Positions 16,783-26,534 of a stretch of 49,306 nucleotides of DNA are shown here, one piece after another. The notes under the pieces were generated by a model that saw only the letters and a program-made list of their open reading frames with translations, searched no databases and was not told the origin of the DNA. Source of the DNA: Pseudomonadales bacterium. Lineage in GTDB: Bacteria; Pseudomonadota; Gammaproteobacteria; Pseudomonadales; UBA5518. The first letter of the stretch is position 1. Every line of letters starts with the position of its first letter. The position numbers and the translations under genes were made by a program. Location of the stretch: the NCBI GenBank assembly GCA_022072145.1, contig JAJVIG010000032.1, positions 61,522 through 110,827 of the forward strand, read 5' to 3'.

Positions 16783-17683
16783 GCGGCCGGCGGGCCCCGA
16801 TCCGCTGCGCGCCTGCCGCGCGCGCGCGGAAGCGGCGCTCGACGCGCTGTTCGCGGGTGATCTGGTGGGCGATGCCGACCCGCGGCTGCGTGCGGCGATG
16901 CGCTACAGCCTGCTCGCCGGTGGCAAGCGGCTGCGCCCGGCGCTGCTCTACGCGGCGGCCGACGCCGTCGGCGGCAGCCGCGCCAGCCGCGCCGACACCG
17001 ATCGCGCCGCCTGCGCGATCGAGTGCATCCACACTTATTCGCTGATCCACGACGACCTGCCGGCGATGGACGACGACGACCTGCGTCGCGGCGTGCCGAC
17101 CTGCCATCGCGCCTTCGACGAGGCCACCGCGATCCTCGCCGGCGACGCGCTGCAGGCACTGGCCTTCGAATTGCTGTGCTCGCTGGACTCGGTCGACGGC
17201 GCGCTGGCGCTGGCGCTCGCCGGCACGCTGGCGCGCGCCAGCGGCAGCCGCGGCATGGTCGGCGGGCAGGCGATCGACGTCGCGCACGTAGGGCATGCGA
17301 TCGACGCAGCAACCCTGCAGCGCATGCACGAGCTGAAAACCGGTGCGCTGATCGGCGCGGCACTCACCATGGGTGCGCAGCTAGGCGGTGCCGGCCCCGG
17401 CACCCTGGCCGCGATCGACGCGTACGCGCGCGCGCTCGGGCTCGCGTTCCAGGTCCAGGACGACGTGCTCGACGCCAGCGGTGACGTGAGCACGCTCGGC
17501 AAGACACCGGGTGCCGACGCCGCGCGCACCAAACCGACCTACGTCACGTTGCTCGGCGAACGCGGTGCACGCGACTTCGCCGCCGGGCTGTGCGCGCAGG
17601 CACTCGCAGCGCTGGCCCCGCTCGGCGCGGCGGCGGCACCGCTGGCCGACATCGCCCGCTTCGTGGTCGAGCGTGACCGCTAG
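16775..17683 (+). CDS. ispA: (2E,6E)-farnesyl diphosphate synthase
   Basis: A 302-residue prenyltransferase that condenses DMAPP and two IPP into farnesyl diphosphate, the precursor of undecaprenyl phosphate and ubiquinone tails. The first aspartate-rich motif DDLPAMD is at 93-99 followed by DDLRRG, and the second, DDVLD, at 229-233; GGKRLRP at 49-55 binds IPP. It overlaps xseB and precedes dxs by 111 bases, the classic xseB-ispA-dxs isoprenoid cluster. Confidence 0.95.
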   Translation: MTERPAGPDPLRACRARAEAALDALFAGDLVGDADPRLRAAMRYSLLAGGKRLRPALLYAAADAVGGSRASRADTDRAACAIECIHTYSLIHDDLPAMDDDDLRRGVPTCHRAFDEATAILAGDALQALAFELLCSLDSVDGALALALAGTLARASGSRGMVGGQAIDVAHVGHAIDAATLQRMHELKTGALIGAALTMGAQLGGAGPGTLAAIDAYARALGLAFQVQDDVLDASGDVSTLGKTPGADAARTKPTYVTLLGERGARDFAAGLCAQALAALAPLGAAAAPLADIARFVVERDR

Positions 17684-17717
17684 ACCCGCCTCCAGCGTCA
17701 TGGGCGAACCGCCGGTC

Positions 17718-17746
17718 TGGGGCGTTCCGGCCTGATCGGTTAGAAT
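17718..17746 (+). promoter_or_regulatory. Possible dxs promoter
   Basis: In the 111-base gap between ispA and dxs a TAGAAT hexamer at 17741-17746 resembles a sigma-70 -10 box. The -35 position 17 bases upstream (TGGGGC) matches poorly. This could allow dxs transcription apart from ispA, but the match is weak. Confidence 0.25.
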
Positions 17747-17794
17747 GCCCGCCCGGCCCGCGGGGGCCGGTTCACGCGCAGGAACGTCGTCGCC

Positions 17795-19726
17795 ATGAAG
17801 CTCTTCCAGGACATCCCCGTGTCGCGGCCACACACGCCGTTGCTCGACCGCGTGGACTCCCCGCACGATCTGCGCGCGCTCGACGAGGCGGAGCTGCGCC
17901 AGCTGGCCGACGAACTGCGCGAATACCTGCTGTACGCGGTGGGGCGCACGGGCGGCCATTTCGGCGCCGGACTCGGCGTGGTGGAGCTCAGCGTCGCGCT
18001 GCACTACGTGTTCGACACCCCGCGCGACCGGCTGGTCTGGGACGTGGGGCACCAGAGCTACCCGCACAAGATCCTCACCGGCCGGCGGGAGGAAATGCTG
18101 ACGATCCGCCAGGCCGGCGGTCTCGCGGCGTTCAACAACCGCGCCGAGAGCGAGTACGACTGCTTCGGCGTCGGGCACTCGAGCACCAGCATCAGTGCGG
18201 CGCTGGGGATGGCGCTGGCCGCGCGTGCCCAGGGCGGGAACCGCAAGGCGGTGGCGATCATCGGCGACGGTGCGATGACCGCCGGCATGGCCTTCGAGGC
18301 ACTGAACCACGCCGCGCACACCGGCGCCGACCTGCTCGTGATCCTGAACGACAACCAGATGTCGATCTCGCGCAACGAGGGCGGCCTGGCGTCGGCATTC
18401 GCGCGCCTGTGGGCCAGCCCGCTCTACAACAACGTGCGCGAGGGCGGCAAGCGCGTGCTGTCGCGCCTGCCCGGGCCCGCGCTCGCGATCGCGCGACGCA
18501 CCGAGGAACACATGAAGGGGATGGTCGCCCCCGGCACGCTGTTCGAGGAACTGGGCTTCAACTACATCGGCCCGGTCGACGGCCACGACCTGCCGCTGCT
18601 GGTCGGCACGCTGCGCAACGTCAGCGAACTGAAGGGCGCCCAGCTGCTGCACGTGCTGACCGTCAAGGGCAAGGGCTTCGCACCGGCCGAGCGCGACCCG
18701 GTCGGCTACCACGCGATCGACAAGATCGATCCCTCGCCGCGCGTGGCCGGAACGCGGCCGCGCCCGGTGCGCCCCAAGTACCAGGAGGTCTTCGGCAGCT
18801 GGCTGTGCGAGATGGCCGAGCGCGACCGCCGCCTGGTCGGCATCACGCCCGCGATGTGCGAAGGCTCCGGCATGGCAGCCTTCGCGCAGCGTTTCCCCGA
18901 GCGCTTCCACGACGTGGCGATCGCCGAGCAGCACGCGGTCACGCTGGCCGCCGGGCTCGCCTGCGAGACGATGAAACCGGTGGTCGCGATCTATTCGACC
19001 TTCCTGCAGCGCGCCTACGACCAGCTGATCCACGACGTGGCGCTGCAGAACCTCGACGTGCTGTTCGCGATCGACCGCGCCGGACTGGTCGGCGAGGACG
19101 GCCCCACCCACGCCGGCAGCTTCGACCTGAGCTACCTGCGCTGCGTGCCGAACATGCTCGTGATGGCGCCGTCGGACGAGAACGAGACCCGGCTGCTGCT
19201 GTCGACGGGTTTCGTGCACCAGGGACCGGCGGCGGTGCGTTACCCGCGCGGGCAGGGCCCCGGAGCGACACTCGATCCGGAACTGGACACGGTGCCGATC
19301 GGCAAGGGCGTGCTGCGCCGGCATGGCCGCGAGGTGGCGCTGCTCGCCTTCGGTTCGATGGTCACGCCCGCGCTCGCCGCCAGCGCCGCGCTCGACGCCA
19401 GCGTGGCCGATATGCGCTTCGTGAAGCCGCTGGACGAGGAACTGATCCTCGAACTCGCGGCCAGCCATGCACTGCTGGTCACCGTCGAGGAAAACGTGGT
19501 TGCCGGCGGCGCCGGCAGTGCGGTCGGCGAGTTCCTCGCCGACCGTGGAATCACCCTGCCGGTACTGATGCTGGGGCTGCCGGACCGCTTCCTCGAGCAC
19601 GGCAAGCCGGCGACGATGCTGCAGGCCGTGGGACTGGATGCCGCCGGCATCGAGGCCGCGGTGCGCGAGCGGCTCGCCGCGCTGCATCCTGCGCTGCCGG
19701 GCCCGGTAGCGCAGGCGTCGGCCTGA
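17795..19726 (+). CDS. dxs: 1-deoxy-D-xylulose-5-phosphate synthase
   Basis: A 643-residue TPP enzyme that condenses pyruvate and glyceraldehyde 3-phosphate into DXP, the entry point of the MEP isoprenoid pathway and a precursor of thiamine thiazole and pyridoxal. The TPP-binding motif runs from GDG at 157-159 to NDN at 185-187; [15 protein letters not shown], the [10 protein letters not shown] segment and, in the transketolase-like half, [12 protein letters not shown] and [19 protein letters not shown] are conserved. Length equals the family norm. Its 3' end is convergent with ribA only 9 bases away. Confidence 0.97.
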   Translation: MKLFQDIPVSRPHTPLLDRVDSPHDLRALDEAELRQLADELREYLLYAVGRTGGHFGAGLGVVELSVALHYVFDTPRDRLVWDVGHQSYPHKILTGRREEMLTIRQAGGLAAFNNRAESEYDCFGVGHSSTSISAALGMALAARAQGGNRKAVAIIGDGAMTAGMAFEALNHAAHTGADLLVILNDNQMSISRNEGGLASAFARLWASPLYNNVREGGKRVLSRLPGPALAIARRTEEHMKGMVAPGTLFEELGFNYIGPVDGHDLPLLVGTLRNVSELKGAQLLHVLTVKGKGFAPAERDPVGYHAIDKIDPSPRVAGTRPRPVRPKYQEVFGSWLCEMAERDRRLVGITPAMCEGSGMAAFAQRFPERFHDVAIAEQHAVTLAAGLACETMKPVVAIYSTFLQRAYDQLIHDVALQNLDVLFAIDRAGLVGEDGPTHAGSFDLSYLRCVPNMLVMAPSDENETRLLLSTGFVHQGPAAVRYPRGQGPGATLDPELDTVPIGKGVLRRHGREVALLAFGSMVTPALAASAALDASVADMRFVKPLDEELILELAASHALLVTVEENVVAGGAGSAVGEFLADRGITLPVLMLGLPDRFLEHGKPATMLQAVGLDAAGIEAAVRERLAALHPALPGPVAQASA

Positions 19727-19735
19727 ACGCGGCGC

Positions 19736-20338
19736 TCAGCCGCCCGGGTCTTCCTGCATCCAGTGACCGAGTTTGCCGGCCTTGGTCTCGAGGTAGCGCG
19801 CGTTGTGCGGGTTCTGGCCGGTACGGATCGCGATGCGCTCGACGACCTTCACCCCCATGTCCTCGATCGCGGCTACCTTGCGCGGATTGTTGGTCATCAG
19901 GCGCAGCGCACCGACGCGCAGGTGCCGCAGCATCGGGCGGCAGATGCTGTAATCGCGCATGTCGGCGCCGAAGCCGAGCTTTTCATTGGCCTCCACGGTG
20001 TCGGCGCCCTGGTCCTGCAGATGATAGGCGCGGATCTTGTTCAGCAACCCGATGCCCCGGCCCTCCTGGCGCAGGTAGAGCAGCGCGCCCCGACCCTCGC
20101 GCGCGATGCGCTCGAGCGCGGTGCGCAGCTGTGCACCGCAGTCGCAGCGCATGCTGAACAGCGCGTCGCCGGTCAGACACTCGGAATGGATGCGCGCGAG
20201 CACGGGTTCGCCATCGGCGACGTCGCCCATGGTCAGGACCACGTGCTCCTTCTCGTTCTCGATGTCCTCGAAGCCGTGCATGTCGAACACGCCCCACGGC
20301 GTGGGCAGGCGCGACGAGGCGATGTAGCGGATGGACAC
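19736..20338 (-). CDS. ribA: GTP cyclohydrolase II
   Basis: A 200-residue enzyme that opens GTP to start riboflavin synthesis. The zinc site is intact: Cys54, Cys65 and Cys67 in [18 protein letters not shown] (51-68), followed by [14 protein letters not shown] and the catalytic tyrosine region [12 protein letters not shown] start. It is the distal gene of the minus-strand rib/thi cluster, 70 bases after the aspartic protease gene. Because the RibA-like half of the ribB(A) protein at 24 kb lacks these cysteines, this gene is the functional GTP cyclohydrolase II of the cluster. Confidence 0.96.
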   Translation of the reverse strand: MSIRYIASSRLPTPWGVFDMHGFEDIENEKEHVVLTMGDVADGEPVLARIHSECLTGDALFSMRCDCGAQLRTALERIAREGRGALLYLRQEGRGIGLLNKIRAYHLQDQGADTVEANEKLGFGADMRDYSICRPMLRHLRVGALRLMTNNPRKVAAIEDMGVKVVERIAIRTGQNPHNARYLETKAGKLGHWMQEDPGG

Positions 20339-20408
20339 TGCGCGCGGCTCCGGCCGACTGGAAGGGGGCGATTCTAGCAGTCAAACGCCGGGGCCGGCCA
20401 ACGACGGC

Positions 20409-21077
20409 TCATTTTTCGCCCAGATAGAGTACGCCATCCGCCTCGCGCATCGTGACGCGGCCCAGCCACGACATGCCGAGCAGCACGTCCTGCGGGAAAT
20501 CGCCCTCGACCACCGCCGCCGCCACCTGGCGCACCACGATGCCCGAGACCTCGACGCGCGCGAGCGTCACCGACCACGCAGGCACCACGCCGCCGGCGGT
20601 CTGTACCGCGCCGCGAGTTCCGTGCAGCCGGTAATCGATGCCGAGCCGGCGCGCTTCGCGCGCGTTCAGCGCGATCACGCTGGCGCCGGTGTCGACCAGC
20701 AGCCGCACCTGGCGGCCGTTGATCGTGCCGGGAACCGCGTAGCCGTTGTGTGCGCCACGGGCGATCGCGACCTCGCGGCGCTCGCGCACCGCAAAGCCGC
20801 CGCCGCCATCGCGTCCGGGCGCGAGCATGAGGCGGCGCCCCTCGAACTCGACGATCGCCTCGCGTGCGTTGGCGGCGAGCAGTCGGACGCCTTCGGGCGA
20901 GGTCTCACCCACGCGCAGCAGGCGCCGCGTGCCGTCGATGGCGAGCAGCGCGCGGCCCTCGAACAGCGCGGCGGCGACCACCTGCGGCTGCGAACTCGCC
21001 GTCGCTGCACCGAGCACGAACAACACCGCGAGCATGCATGCCGCCGCACTCCGGCCACGCGCGAACCGACGCTTCAT
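20409..21077 (-). CDS. Retropepsin-like (clan AA) aspartic protease, exported
   Basis: A 222-residue protein with a signal peptide or anchor (CMLAVLFVLGAATASSQ, about residues 14-30) and a C-terminal retropepsin-type fold. The catalytic motif VDTGASVIAL begins with Asp129, and a hydrophobic flap and DVLLGMSWLG near the C-terminus are typical of the single-domain TIGR02281-like family, presumably active as a dimer in the periplasm. The start at 21077 follows GAGGTG; an ATG at 21092 overlapping the thiL stop would add five residues. It sits between thiL and ribA, a place taken by pgpA in some relatives. Substrate unknown. Confidence 0.82.
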   Translation of the reverse strand: MKRRFARGRSAAACMLAVLFVLGAATASSQPQVVAAALFEGRALLAIDGTRRLLRVGETSPEGVRLLAANAREAIVEFEGRRLMLAPGRDGGGGFAVRERREVAIARGAHNGYAVPGTINGRQVRLLVDTGASVIALNAREARRLGIDYRLHGTRGAVQTAGGVVPAWSVTLARVEVSGIVVRQVAAAVVEGDFPQDVLLGMSWLGRVTMREADGVLYLGEK

Positions 21078-21084
21078 GAACACC

Positions 21085-22038
21085 TCAGTCATCCGCGAAA
21101 TGCCGGTAACCGGCGCGCCGCGGCACGAAGCCCGTGCACCGCGCACCCTCGCCCGCCTCGACGCGTCCGATGCGCGTGCACGCCACGCCGAGCCCGGCGG
21201 CGATCGTTTCGATCGCCGGCGCGCGCCCGGGTGCGGCCGTGAAGCACAGCTCGTAATCGTCGCCGCCGCCGAGCGCGAGCGACAGCGCATCGTCGCGACC
21301 GGCGAGCGCCGCGAGTTCCGGCGCCAGCGGCAGCTGCCGCGGCTCGATCACCAGCGCGACCCGGCTGCGCTCGGCGATGTGCGCGGCGTCGGCGAGCAGC
21401 CCGTCGGAGACGTCGATCGCTGCGCTGGCCACGCCACGCAGCGCGCTGCCGAGCGCGATGCGCGGCTCGGGTCGCAGGAAGGTCCGCGCCGCCACCGTGT
21501 CGCGACTGCCCGCAAGCACGTGCCGCAACCCCAGCGCCGCGAGCCCCGGCGTTCCGCTGACCCACACCTCGTCGGCGGGGCGCGCACCGCTGCGGCGCAG
21601 CGCGCTGCCGGCCGGCGCGGCGCCGTGCACCTGGATCGTGATCGACAGCGGGCCGCTGGTGGTGTCACCGCCGACCAGCGCGATGCCGAAGCGCTGCGCC
21701 AGCACGGCGAGCGCGTCGGCGAACGCCGCGAGCCAGTGCTCGTCGATGGCGGGCAGCGTCAGCGCGAGCGTGAACCAGAGCGGGCGCGCGCCCATCGCGG
21801 CGAGGTCGCTGAGGTTCACCGCCAGTGCGCGGTGCGCGATGTGCGCCGGGTCGAGTCGCGCCGGAAAGTGCACCCCGGCGACCAGCGTGTCGATCGAAAC
21901 CAGCAGGTCCTCGCCGTCGGGCACGCGCAGGATCGCGCAATCGTCGCCGACGCCGAGCACCACGCCGGCGCCGGGCTGATACGCGAAGCGATCGCCGGTG
22001 AAGTAGCGCGCGATCAGCTCGAACTCGCCGAGCGCCAC
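21085..22038 (-). CDS. thiL: Thiamine-monophosphate kinase
   Basis: A 317-residue enzyme that phosphorylates thiamine monophosphate to TPP. The N-terminal GEFELIARYF, the ATP/Mg motif GVGDDCAIL, SIDTLVAGVHF, the RALAVNLSDLAAMGA segment and the IDVSDGLLAD strand are diagnostic. GTG start, 10 bases after nusB. It provides the second kinase step for thiamine entering through the 9-14 kb operon. Confidence 0.96.
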   Translation of the reverse strand: MALGEFELIARYFTGDRFAYQPGAGVVLGVGDDCAILRVPDGEDLLVSIDTLVAGVHFPARLDPAHIAHRALAVNLSDLAAMGARPLWFTLALTLPAIDEHWLAAFADALAVLAQRFGIALVGGDTTSGPLSITIQVHGAAPAGSALRRSGARPADEVWVSGTPGLAALGLRHVLAGSRDTVAARTFLRPEPRIALGSALRGVASAAIDVSDGLLADAAHIAERSRVALVIEPRQLPLAPELAALAGRDDALSLALGGGDDYELCFTAAPGRAPAIETIAAGLGVACTRIGRVEAGEGARCTGFVPRRAGYRHFADD

Positions 22039-22048
22039 CGCGGGGCCT

Positions 22049-22513
22049 CTAGCGCGGACGCGCGCTTTCCGCCGGGCGCAGCTCGCGCGCGACGCGGTCG
22101 AGCACGGCGTTCACGAACTTGTGGCTTTCGACGGCGCCGAACTTCTTCGCCAGCGCCACCGCCTCGTTGAGCACCACGCGGTACGGCACGTCGGGCCGGC
22201 ACGCGAGCTCCCAGGCCGCCAGGCGCAGCACCGCACGCTCCACCGGACCGAGCTTCTCCAGCGCGATGTCGAGGTAGGGCTCGAGCGCGGCCTCCAGATC
22301 GCCGAGTTGCGCCGCGACCCCGTGCAGGATGTCGTGGAAATACTCGCGGTCGGTGCCGCGGAAATCGAAGTCCTCGACGAACTGGCGTTCGATGTCGACG
22401 ATCGCGTTGGCGCTGATCGCCCACTGGTACAGCGCCTGCACCGCATAGTGACGCGCCTTGCGGCGCTCGGCGGCGAGCTGGCGTCGTTCGTGCTCGGGCG
22501 CAGGGGCGCTCAC
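22049..22513 (-). CDS. nusB: Transcription antitermination factor NusB
   Basis: A 154-residue all-helical RNA-binding protein that with NusE (S10) binds boxA of rRNA leaders. RRKARHYAVQALYQW and the C-terminal ERAVLRLAAWEL, PYRVVLNEAVALAKKFG and HKFVNAVLDRVARELRP match the family. GTG at 22513 is chosen because AGGAGG lies 10 bases upstream. It follows ribH by 22 bases, the usual ribH-nusB pairing. Confidence 0.95.
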   Translation of the reverse strand: MSAPAPEHERRQLAAERRKARHYAVQALYQWAISANAIVDIERQFVEDFDFRGTDREYFHDILHGVAAQLGDLEAALEPYLDIALEKLGPVERAVLRLAAWELACRPDVPYRVVLNEAVALAKKFGAVESHKFVNAVLDRVARELRPAESARPR

Positions 22514-22535
22514 CGCGCTGGCCTCCTGGCGGATG

Positions 22536-23006
22536 TCACAGCTGCGCCAGCAGGCTGAGCATCTCGAGCGCCGACAACGCGGCTTCCCCGCCCTTGTTGC
22601 CGGCCTTGGTGCCGGCGCGCTCGATCGCCTGTTCGATGGTGTCGACGGTGAGCACACCGAACGCGACCGGGATGCCGGTCTGCAACGACACGCTCGCGAT
22701 GCCCTTGGTGCATTCGCCGGCCACGTGCTCGAAATGCGGTGTGCCGCCACGGATCACGGCGCCCAGCGCAATGATCGCGTCGTGGTTGCCGCTGCGCGCG
22801 ACCTTCTGCACCACCAGCGGCAGCTCGAAGGCACCGGGCGCACGCACCAGCGTGATCTGCGCGGGTGCCACGCCGTGGCGGCGCAGCGTGTCGAGGGCGC
22901 CCGCGATCAGGCTTTCGACCACGAAGCTGTTGAAGCGGCTGGCCACCAGCGCGAACCGCGCCTCGCCGGGCGCGAACACGCCTTCCACCGTCCTGATCGA
23001 TTCCAT
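22536..23006 (-). CDS. ribH: 6,7-dimethyl-8-ribityllumazine synthase
   Basis: A 156-residue enzyme that condenses 5-amino-6-ribitylaminouracil with dihydroxybutanone phosphate in large icosahedral or pentameric shells. ASRFN at 22-26, the PGAFELP loop at 57-63, [14 protein letters not shown] (82-95, with His91 the probable catalytic base) and [16 protein letters not shown] are the conserved sites. It lies 80 bases after the EVE-domain gene, which separates it from ribB(A). Confidence 0.96.
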   Translation of the reverse strand: MESIRTVEGVFAPGEARFALVASRFNSFVVESLIAGALDTLRRHGVAPAQITLVRAPGAFELPLVVQKVARSGNHDAIIALGAVIRGGTPHFEHVAGECTKGIASVSLQTGIPVAFGVLTVDTIEQAIERAGTKAGNKGGEAALSALEMLSLLAQL

Positions 23007-23086
23007 GGGTCCGCCTTGCCGTGGGTACGCGAAAAGAGCGCCAATTCTGCCATCAAACACGCATGGCGGCCATCGGCCGCCGCACC

Positions 23087-23566
23087 TCAGCCTCCAGCCG
23101 GGGCCTGATCCTCCAGCGACAGGATGAAGTCCCAGTGCGCCTGCGCCACCGGCATGACCGACAACCGGTTGCCCTTGCGCAGCAGCGCCAGGCCGGCGAG
23201 TTCGGGGTAGTTCCTGAGTTCGGCGAGCGTGAGCAGGCGTGCCAGCGGCCGGAGGTATTTCACGTCGACCATGTACCAGCGCGGCCGCCCGGGATCGCTG
23301 GCGGGGTCGAAGTGCGGGTCGTCGGGATCGAACGCGGTGTGGTCGGGATAGGCCTCGCGCACCACCTCCGCGATGCCGACGATGCCCGGCGTGGCGGTGT
23401 TCGAGTGATAGAAGAACACCTGGTCGCCCGCCTTCATCGCATCGCGCATCATGTTGCGCGCCTGGTAGTTGCGCACGCCGCTCCACGGCTCGGTTCGTCC
23501 GGGACGCTCGGCCAGGTCCTCGAAGGCGAACTCATCGGGCTCGGATTTCATCAGCCAGTGGTTCAT
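23087..23566 (-). CDS. EVE-domain protein
   Basis: A 159-residue single-domain EVE protein (PUA-like fold). [59 protein letters not shown] and [14 protein letters not shown] are all family hallmarks. EVE domains bind modified bases such as 5-methylcytosine derivatives in DNA or RNA, through an aromatic pocket. Start at 23566 follows GAGGAG. It is inserted between ribB(A) and ribH on the same strand; no restriction or defence gene is adjacent, so a housekeeping RNA or DNA role is more likely than defence. Confidence 0.9.
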   Translation of the reverse strand: MNHWLMKSEPDEFAFEDLAERPGRTEPWSGVRNYQARNMMRDAMKAGDQVFFYHSNTATPGIVGIAEVVREAYPDHTAFDPDDPHFDPASDPGRPRWYMVDVKYLRPLARLLTLAELRNYPELAGLALLRKGNRLSVMPVAQAHWDFILSLEDQAPAGG

Positions 23567-23604
23567 GCCGCGCTCCTCGCGGGACCGGTAGGATCGCCGC
23601 GCAT

Positions 23605-24714
23605 TCAGTACTTCACGTGCTCGACGACCTCGAGCCCGAAGCCCGAGATCGCGCTGTAGCGCATCGGCGCCCCCATCAGGCGCATGCGGCCCACCCCGAG
23701 CTGGCGCAGGATCTGCGACCCGACCCCGACCAGGTTGAGCGTGCTCGGCGGGCGCCCGCCGGCGGCGACGGCCGTCTCGCCGAGCGCGGCCTCCACGCTC
23801 GCGAGCAGGTGCGCCTCGGTCTCCGGCTGCGCGAGCAGCACCAGTGCGCCGGCGCCGTCGCGGTCGATGCGCTCGAGGCAGCGCCCGGCGTTCCAGTCGC
23901 GCGCGCTGCCCGGCACGTCGGTCCCCAGCACGTCGCGCAGCGCCGCGATCTGCTGCACGCGCACCAGCGCGGGCGTGTGCGGCGCGAGCGTGCCGCGGGT
24001 CAGCGCGAGGTGCACCTGGCCATCGTCGGCGTCGCGGAACACGTGCAGGCCGAACGCTCCCCACGCGGTCTGCACCTCACCCTCGCGGATGCGGTGCACG
24101 GTGGTCTCGTTGCTGAGGCGGAACTGGATCAGCCCGGCGATGGTGCCCACGCGCAGCCCGTGCCGGTGCGCGAACGCGAGCAGCGCCTCGCCGGTGGCGA
24201 GCGTGCCGTCCTCGTTCAGCACGTCGACCATCACGGCCGCCGGTTCGAAACCGGCCAGCCGCGCCAGGTCGCACCCGCCCTCGGTGTGGCCGGCGCGTTT
24301 CAGCACGCCGCCCGGCTCGGCGCGCAGCGGGAACACGTGCCCGGGCTGCACCACGTCACGCGGTTGCGCGCCGCGCGCCACCGCCACCCGGATCGTGTGC
24401 GCCCGGTCGGCCGCCGAGATGCCGGTGCTGATGCCCTCGGCCGCCTCGATCGATACCGTGAAACGGCTCGCGAAGGGGCTCGGCGAACCGCCGACCATCG
24501 GCGGCAGTTGCAGCTGCGCGCAGCGCCCGGCGGTGAGCCCCAGGCAGACCAGCCCGCGCGCCTGGCGCACCATGAAGTTGATCTTCTCGGCGCCGATGTC
24601 CTCGGCCGGTGCCAGCAGCACCCCGCCGAGCCGCTCGTCGTCGTCGTCGACCAGCACCACCATCTCGCCGCGGCGGAAGCTGTCGATCAGTTGTTGCGTG
24701 GCATCGAATTTCAT
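23605..24714 (-). CDS. ribB: RibB-RibA-like fusion (DHBP synthase plus degenerate GTP cyclohydrolase II domain)
   Basis: A 369-residue protein with an N-terminal 3,4-dihydroxy-2-butanone 4-phosphate synthase domain (about 1-200) and a C-terminal GTP-cyclohydrolase-II-like domain. Most of the RibB domain is orthodox: FTVSIEAAEGISTGISAADR, HVFPLRAEPGGVLKRAGHTEG and a following LNEDGTLA. The acidic loop, however, reads DDDDERLGGV where the family has DDEDRENEGD, so the Glu that binds Mg2+ and the substrate-contacting Asp are gone. The C-terminal domain lacks the zinc cysteines and QEGRG motif. Both activities are therefore in doubt. It overlaps the ribE stop by four bases. Confidence 0.85.
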   Translation of the reverse strand: MKFDATQQLIDSFRRGEMVVLVDDDDERLGGVLLAPAEDIGAEKINFMVRQARGLVCLGLTAGRCAQLQLPPMVGGSPSPFASRFTVSIEAAEGISTGISAADRAHTIRVAVARGAQPRDVVQPGHVFPLRAEPGGVLKRAGHTEGGCDLARLAGFEPAAVMVDVLNEDGTLATGEALLAFAHRHGLRVGTIAGLIQFRLSNETTVHRIREGEVQTAWGAFGLHVFRDADDGQVHLALTRGTLAPHTPALVRVQQIAALRDVLGTDVPGSARDWNAGRCLERIDRDGAGALVLLAQPETEAHLLASVEAALGETAVAAGGRPPSTLNLVGVGSQILRQLGVGRMRLMGAPMRYSAISGFGLEVVEHVKY

Positions 24715-25373
24715 GAGGCGTCGAATCCGTTACGGTGCAGGAACTCGCGTGTGATGCCGCCCGTCGCCGGCCGCGCCGCGGCGTCGCCGAGCAGCAGGCG
24801 CTCGAGGTAGCGTGCGATCACGTCGACCTCGAGGTTCACGCGCGTACCCGGCCGGTAGTCGCCGAAGATGGTCTCGCTGGCGGTCACCGGGATGATGTTC
24901 AGCTCGAACTCGGCGCCATCGACGCCGTTGACGGTGAGGCTGACGCCGTCGACGCAGATCGAGCCCTTGTGCGCGATGTAGCGCGCCAGCGCCTGCGGCG
25001 CGCGCACGCGATAGCGGATCGAGCGCCCGTCCGGCGCCAGCGAGACGATCTCGCCCACACCGTCGACATGACCGCTGACGATGTGGCCGCCGAGGCGCTC
25101 GCCGGCCGCCATCGCCTTCTCGAGGTTCACGCGCGCGCCCGCCGCGAGCGACCCCAGCGTCGTGAGGCCCAGCGTCTCGAGCGATACGTCCGCCGCGTAC
25201 CAGTCCGCGCCCCACTCGACGACCGTAAGGCAGACGCCGCTGGTGGCGATGCTGTCGCCGTGGCGCACGTCGTGCATCCCGAGGCGGGGGCTGCCGACAT
25301 GCAGGCGCACGTCGCCGCCGCGCCGCTCGATGCGGCGCACCTCGCCGATCGCCTGGATGATTCCCGTGAACAT
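24711..25373 (-). CDS. ribE: Riboflavin synthase, alpha chain
   Basis: A 220-residue enzyme that dismutates two lumazines into riboflavin. Two tandem lumazine-binding barrels are visible: the first opens MFTGIIQAIGEV with GDSIATSGVCLTV, the second repeats the pattern with GHIVSGHVDGVGEI and GSICVDGVSLTVNGV. Length fits the family. It follows ribD by 37 bases and overlaps ribB(A) by four (ATGA). Confidence 0.96.
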   Translation of the reverse strand: MFTGIIQAIGEVRRIERRGGDVRLHVGSPRLGMHDVRHGDSIATSGVCLTVVEWGADWYAADVSLETLGLTTLGSLAAGARVNLEKAMAAGERLGGHIVSGHVDGVGEIVSLAPDGRSIRYRVRAPQALARYIAHKGSICVDGVSLTVNGVDGAEFELNIIPVTASETIFGDYRPGTRVNLEVDVIARYLERLLLGDAAARPATGGITREFLHRNGFDAS

Positions 25374-25410
25374 CGCTGCTCCTGAGCGTGAATCGAACGC
25401 GGACGCGGCC

Positions 25411-26526
25411 TCAGCCGGCGTCCACGGTGGCGGTGATCCGCCAGTCCTCCCCGACCGCGGCGACGTCGGCGATGCGCAACGCCACCTTGGCGTCCATGCT
25501 CGCCAGCGGCAGCTCGAACAGCGGCCGGGCCGCGCTGCCGAGCAACGCCGGTGCCACGTAGAACACCAACTCGTCGACCAGCCCGGAACGCAGCACCGCG
25601 CCCGCCAGCGTCGCACCGGCCTCGATCAGGACCTCGTTGCACTGCGCCGCACCGAGGTGTTCCAGCAGCGCGTGCAGATCGATGCCGCCCGTCGCGTCCG
25701 GCAGATGCAGCAGCGTGGCACCGGCGGCAGCGAGCGCGCGTTCGCGCGCCGCGTCGGCCCCCGCGGTGACCACGATGGTCTCGCCGGGCTGCCCCAGCAC
25801 GCGCGCCGCCGCCGGCGTGCGTGCGCGCGAATCGACCACCACGCGCACCGGCTGGCGCCCCGGCGCGCTCCCGGCGCCATCGGCCGGCAGGCGCACGTCG
25901 AGGCGCGGATCGTCGTGCAGCACGGTGCCGATGCCGGTCACGATCGCACAGCTGCGCGCGCGCAGCCGCTGCACGTCGGCGCGCGCGGCGGGGCCGGTGA
26001 TCCACTTGCTGCTGCCATCGGCCATCGCGGTGCGCGCGTCGAGGCTCATCGCGAGTTTGACCCGCACCCACGGCAGACCGGTGCTCATCCGTTTGAAAAA
26101 GCCGGGGTTCAGCGCCCGCGCCTCGCGCTCGAGCACGCCGCAGTGCACCTCGATGCCGGCCGCGCGCAACCGCCCCAGCCCACTGCCGGCAACCAGCGGG
26201 TTGGGGTCGGGCGCGGCGGCGACCACGCGCGCCACGCCCGCCTCGATCAGCGCCTCCGTGCACGGCGGCGTGCGGCCGTGATGGCTGCAAGGCTCCAGGC
26301 TCACGTAGGCGGTGGCGCCCGTCACCGGCTCCGCGGCCGCGCGCAGCGCCGCGATTTCCGCGTGTTCGCAGCCGGCACGCCGGTGGAAGCCGCTGGCGAT
26401 CACCCGCTCGCCGCGCGCGAGCACGCAGCCCACCCGCGGGTTCGGCGGCGTCGTGTACAGTCCGCGGCGGGCCAGCGCGAGCGCCTGCGCCATGTGGCGC
26501 GTATCGATCACGTCCTGCGCGTCCAT
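25411..26526 (-). CDS. ribD: Bifunctional diaminohydroxyphosphoribosylaminopyrimidine deaminase / 5-amino-6-(5-phosphoribosylamino)uracil reductase
   Basis: A 371-residue bifunctional enzyme. The N-terminal deaminase has the zinc motif HAEIAAL and PCSHHGRTPPC, with TTPPNPRVGCV before it; the C-terminal reductase has LAMSLDARTAMADGSSKWI, TGIGTVLHDDPRL and a final EAGATLAGA...DELVFYVAP strand set. It catalyses the second and third steps of riboflavin synthesis. It starts 8 bases after nrdR, the common gammaproteobacterial nrdR-ribD pairing. Confidence 0.96.
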   Translation of the reverse strand: MDAQDVIDTRHMAQALALARRGLYTTPPNPRVGCVLARGERVIASGFHRRAGCEHAEIAALRAAAEPVTGATAYVSLEPCSHHGRTPPCTEALIEAGVARVVAAAPDPNPLVAGSGLGRLRAAGIEVHCGVLEREARALNPGFFKRMSTGLPWVRVKLAMSLDARTAMADGSSKWITGPAARADVQRLRARSCAIVTGIGTVLHDDPRLDVRLPADGAGSAPGRQPVRVVVDSRARTPAAARVLGQPGETIVVTAGADAARERALAAAGATLLHLPDATGGIDLHALLEHLGAAQCNEVLIEAGATLAGAVLRSGLVDELVFYVAPALLGSAARPLFELPLASMDAKVALRIADVAAVGEDWRITATVDAG

Positions 26527-26534
26527 CGCCGCTC

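Noticed and set aside
17381..19687. 768-codon frame antisense to dxs
   Set aside because: Low-complexity His/Arg/Gln-rich peptide lying wholly opposite dxs; a typical antisense shadow in GC-rich DNA.
23087..23566. EVE gene as part of a defence system
   Set aside because: Neighbours are riboflavin and nusB genes; there is no nuclease, helicase, methylase or toxin nearby.
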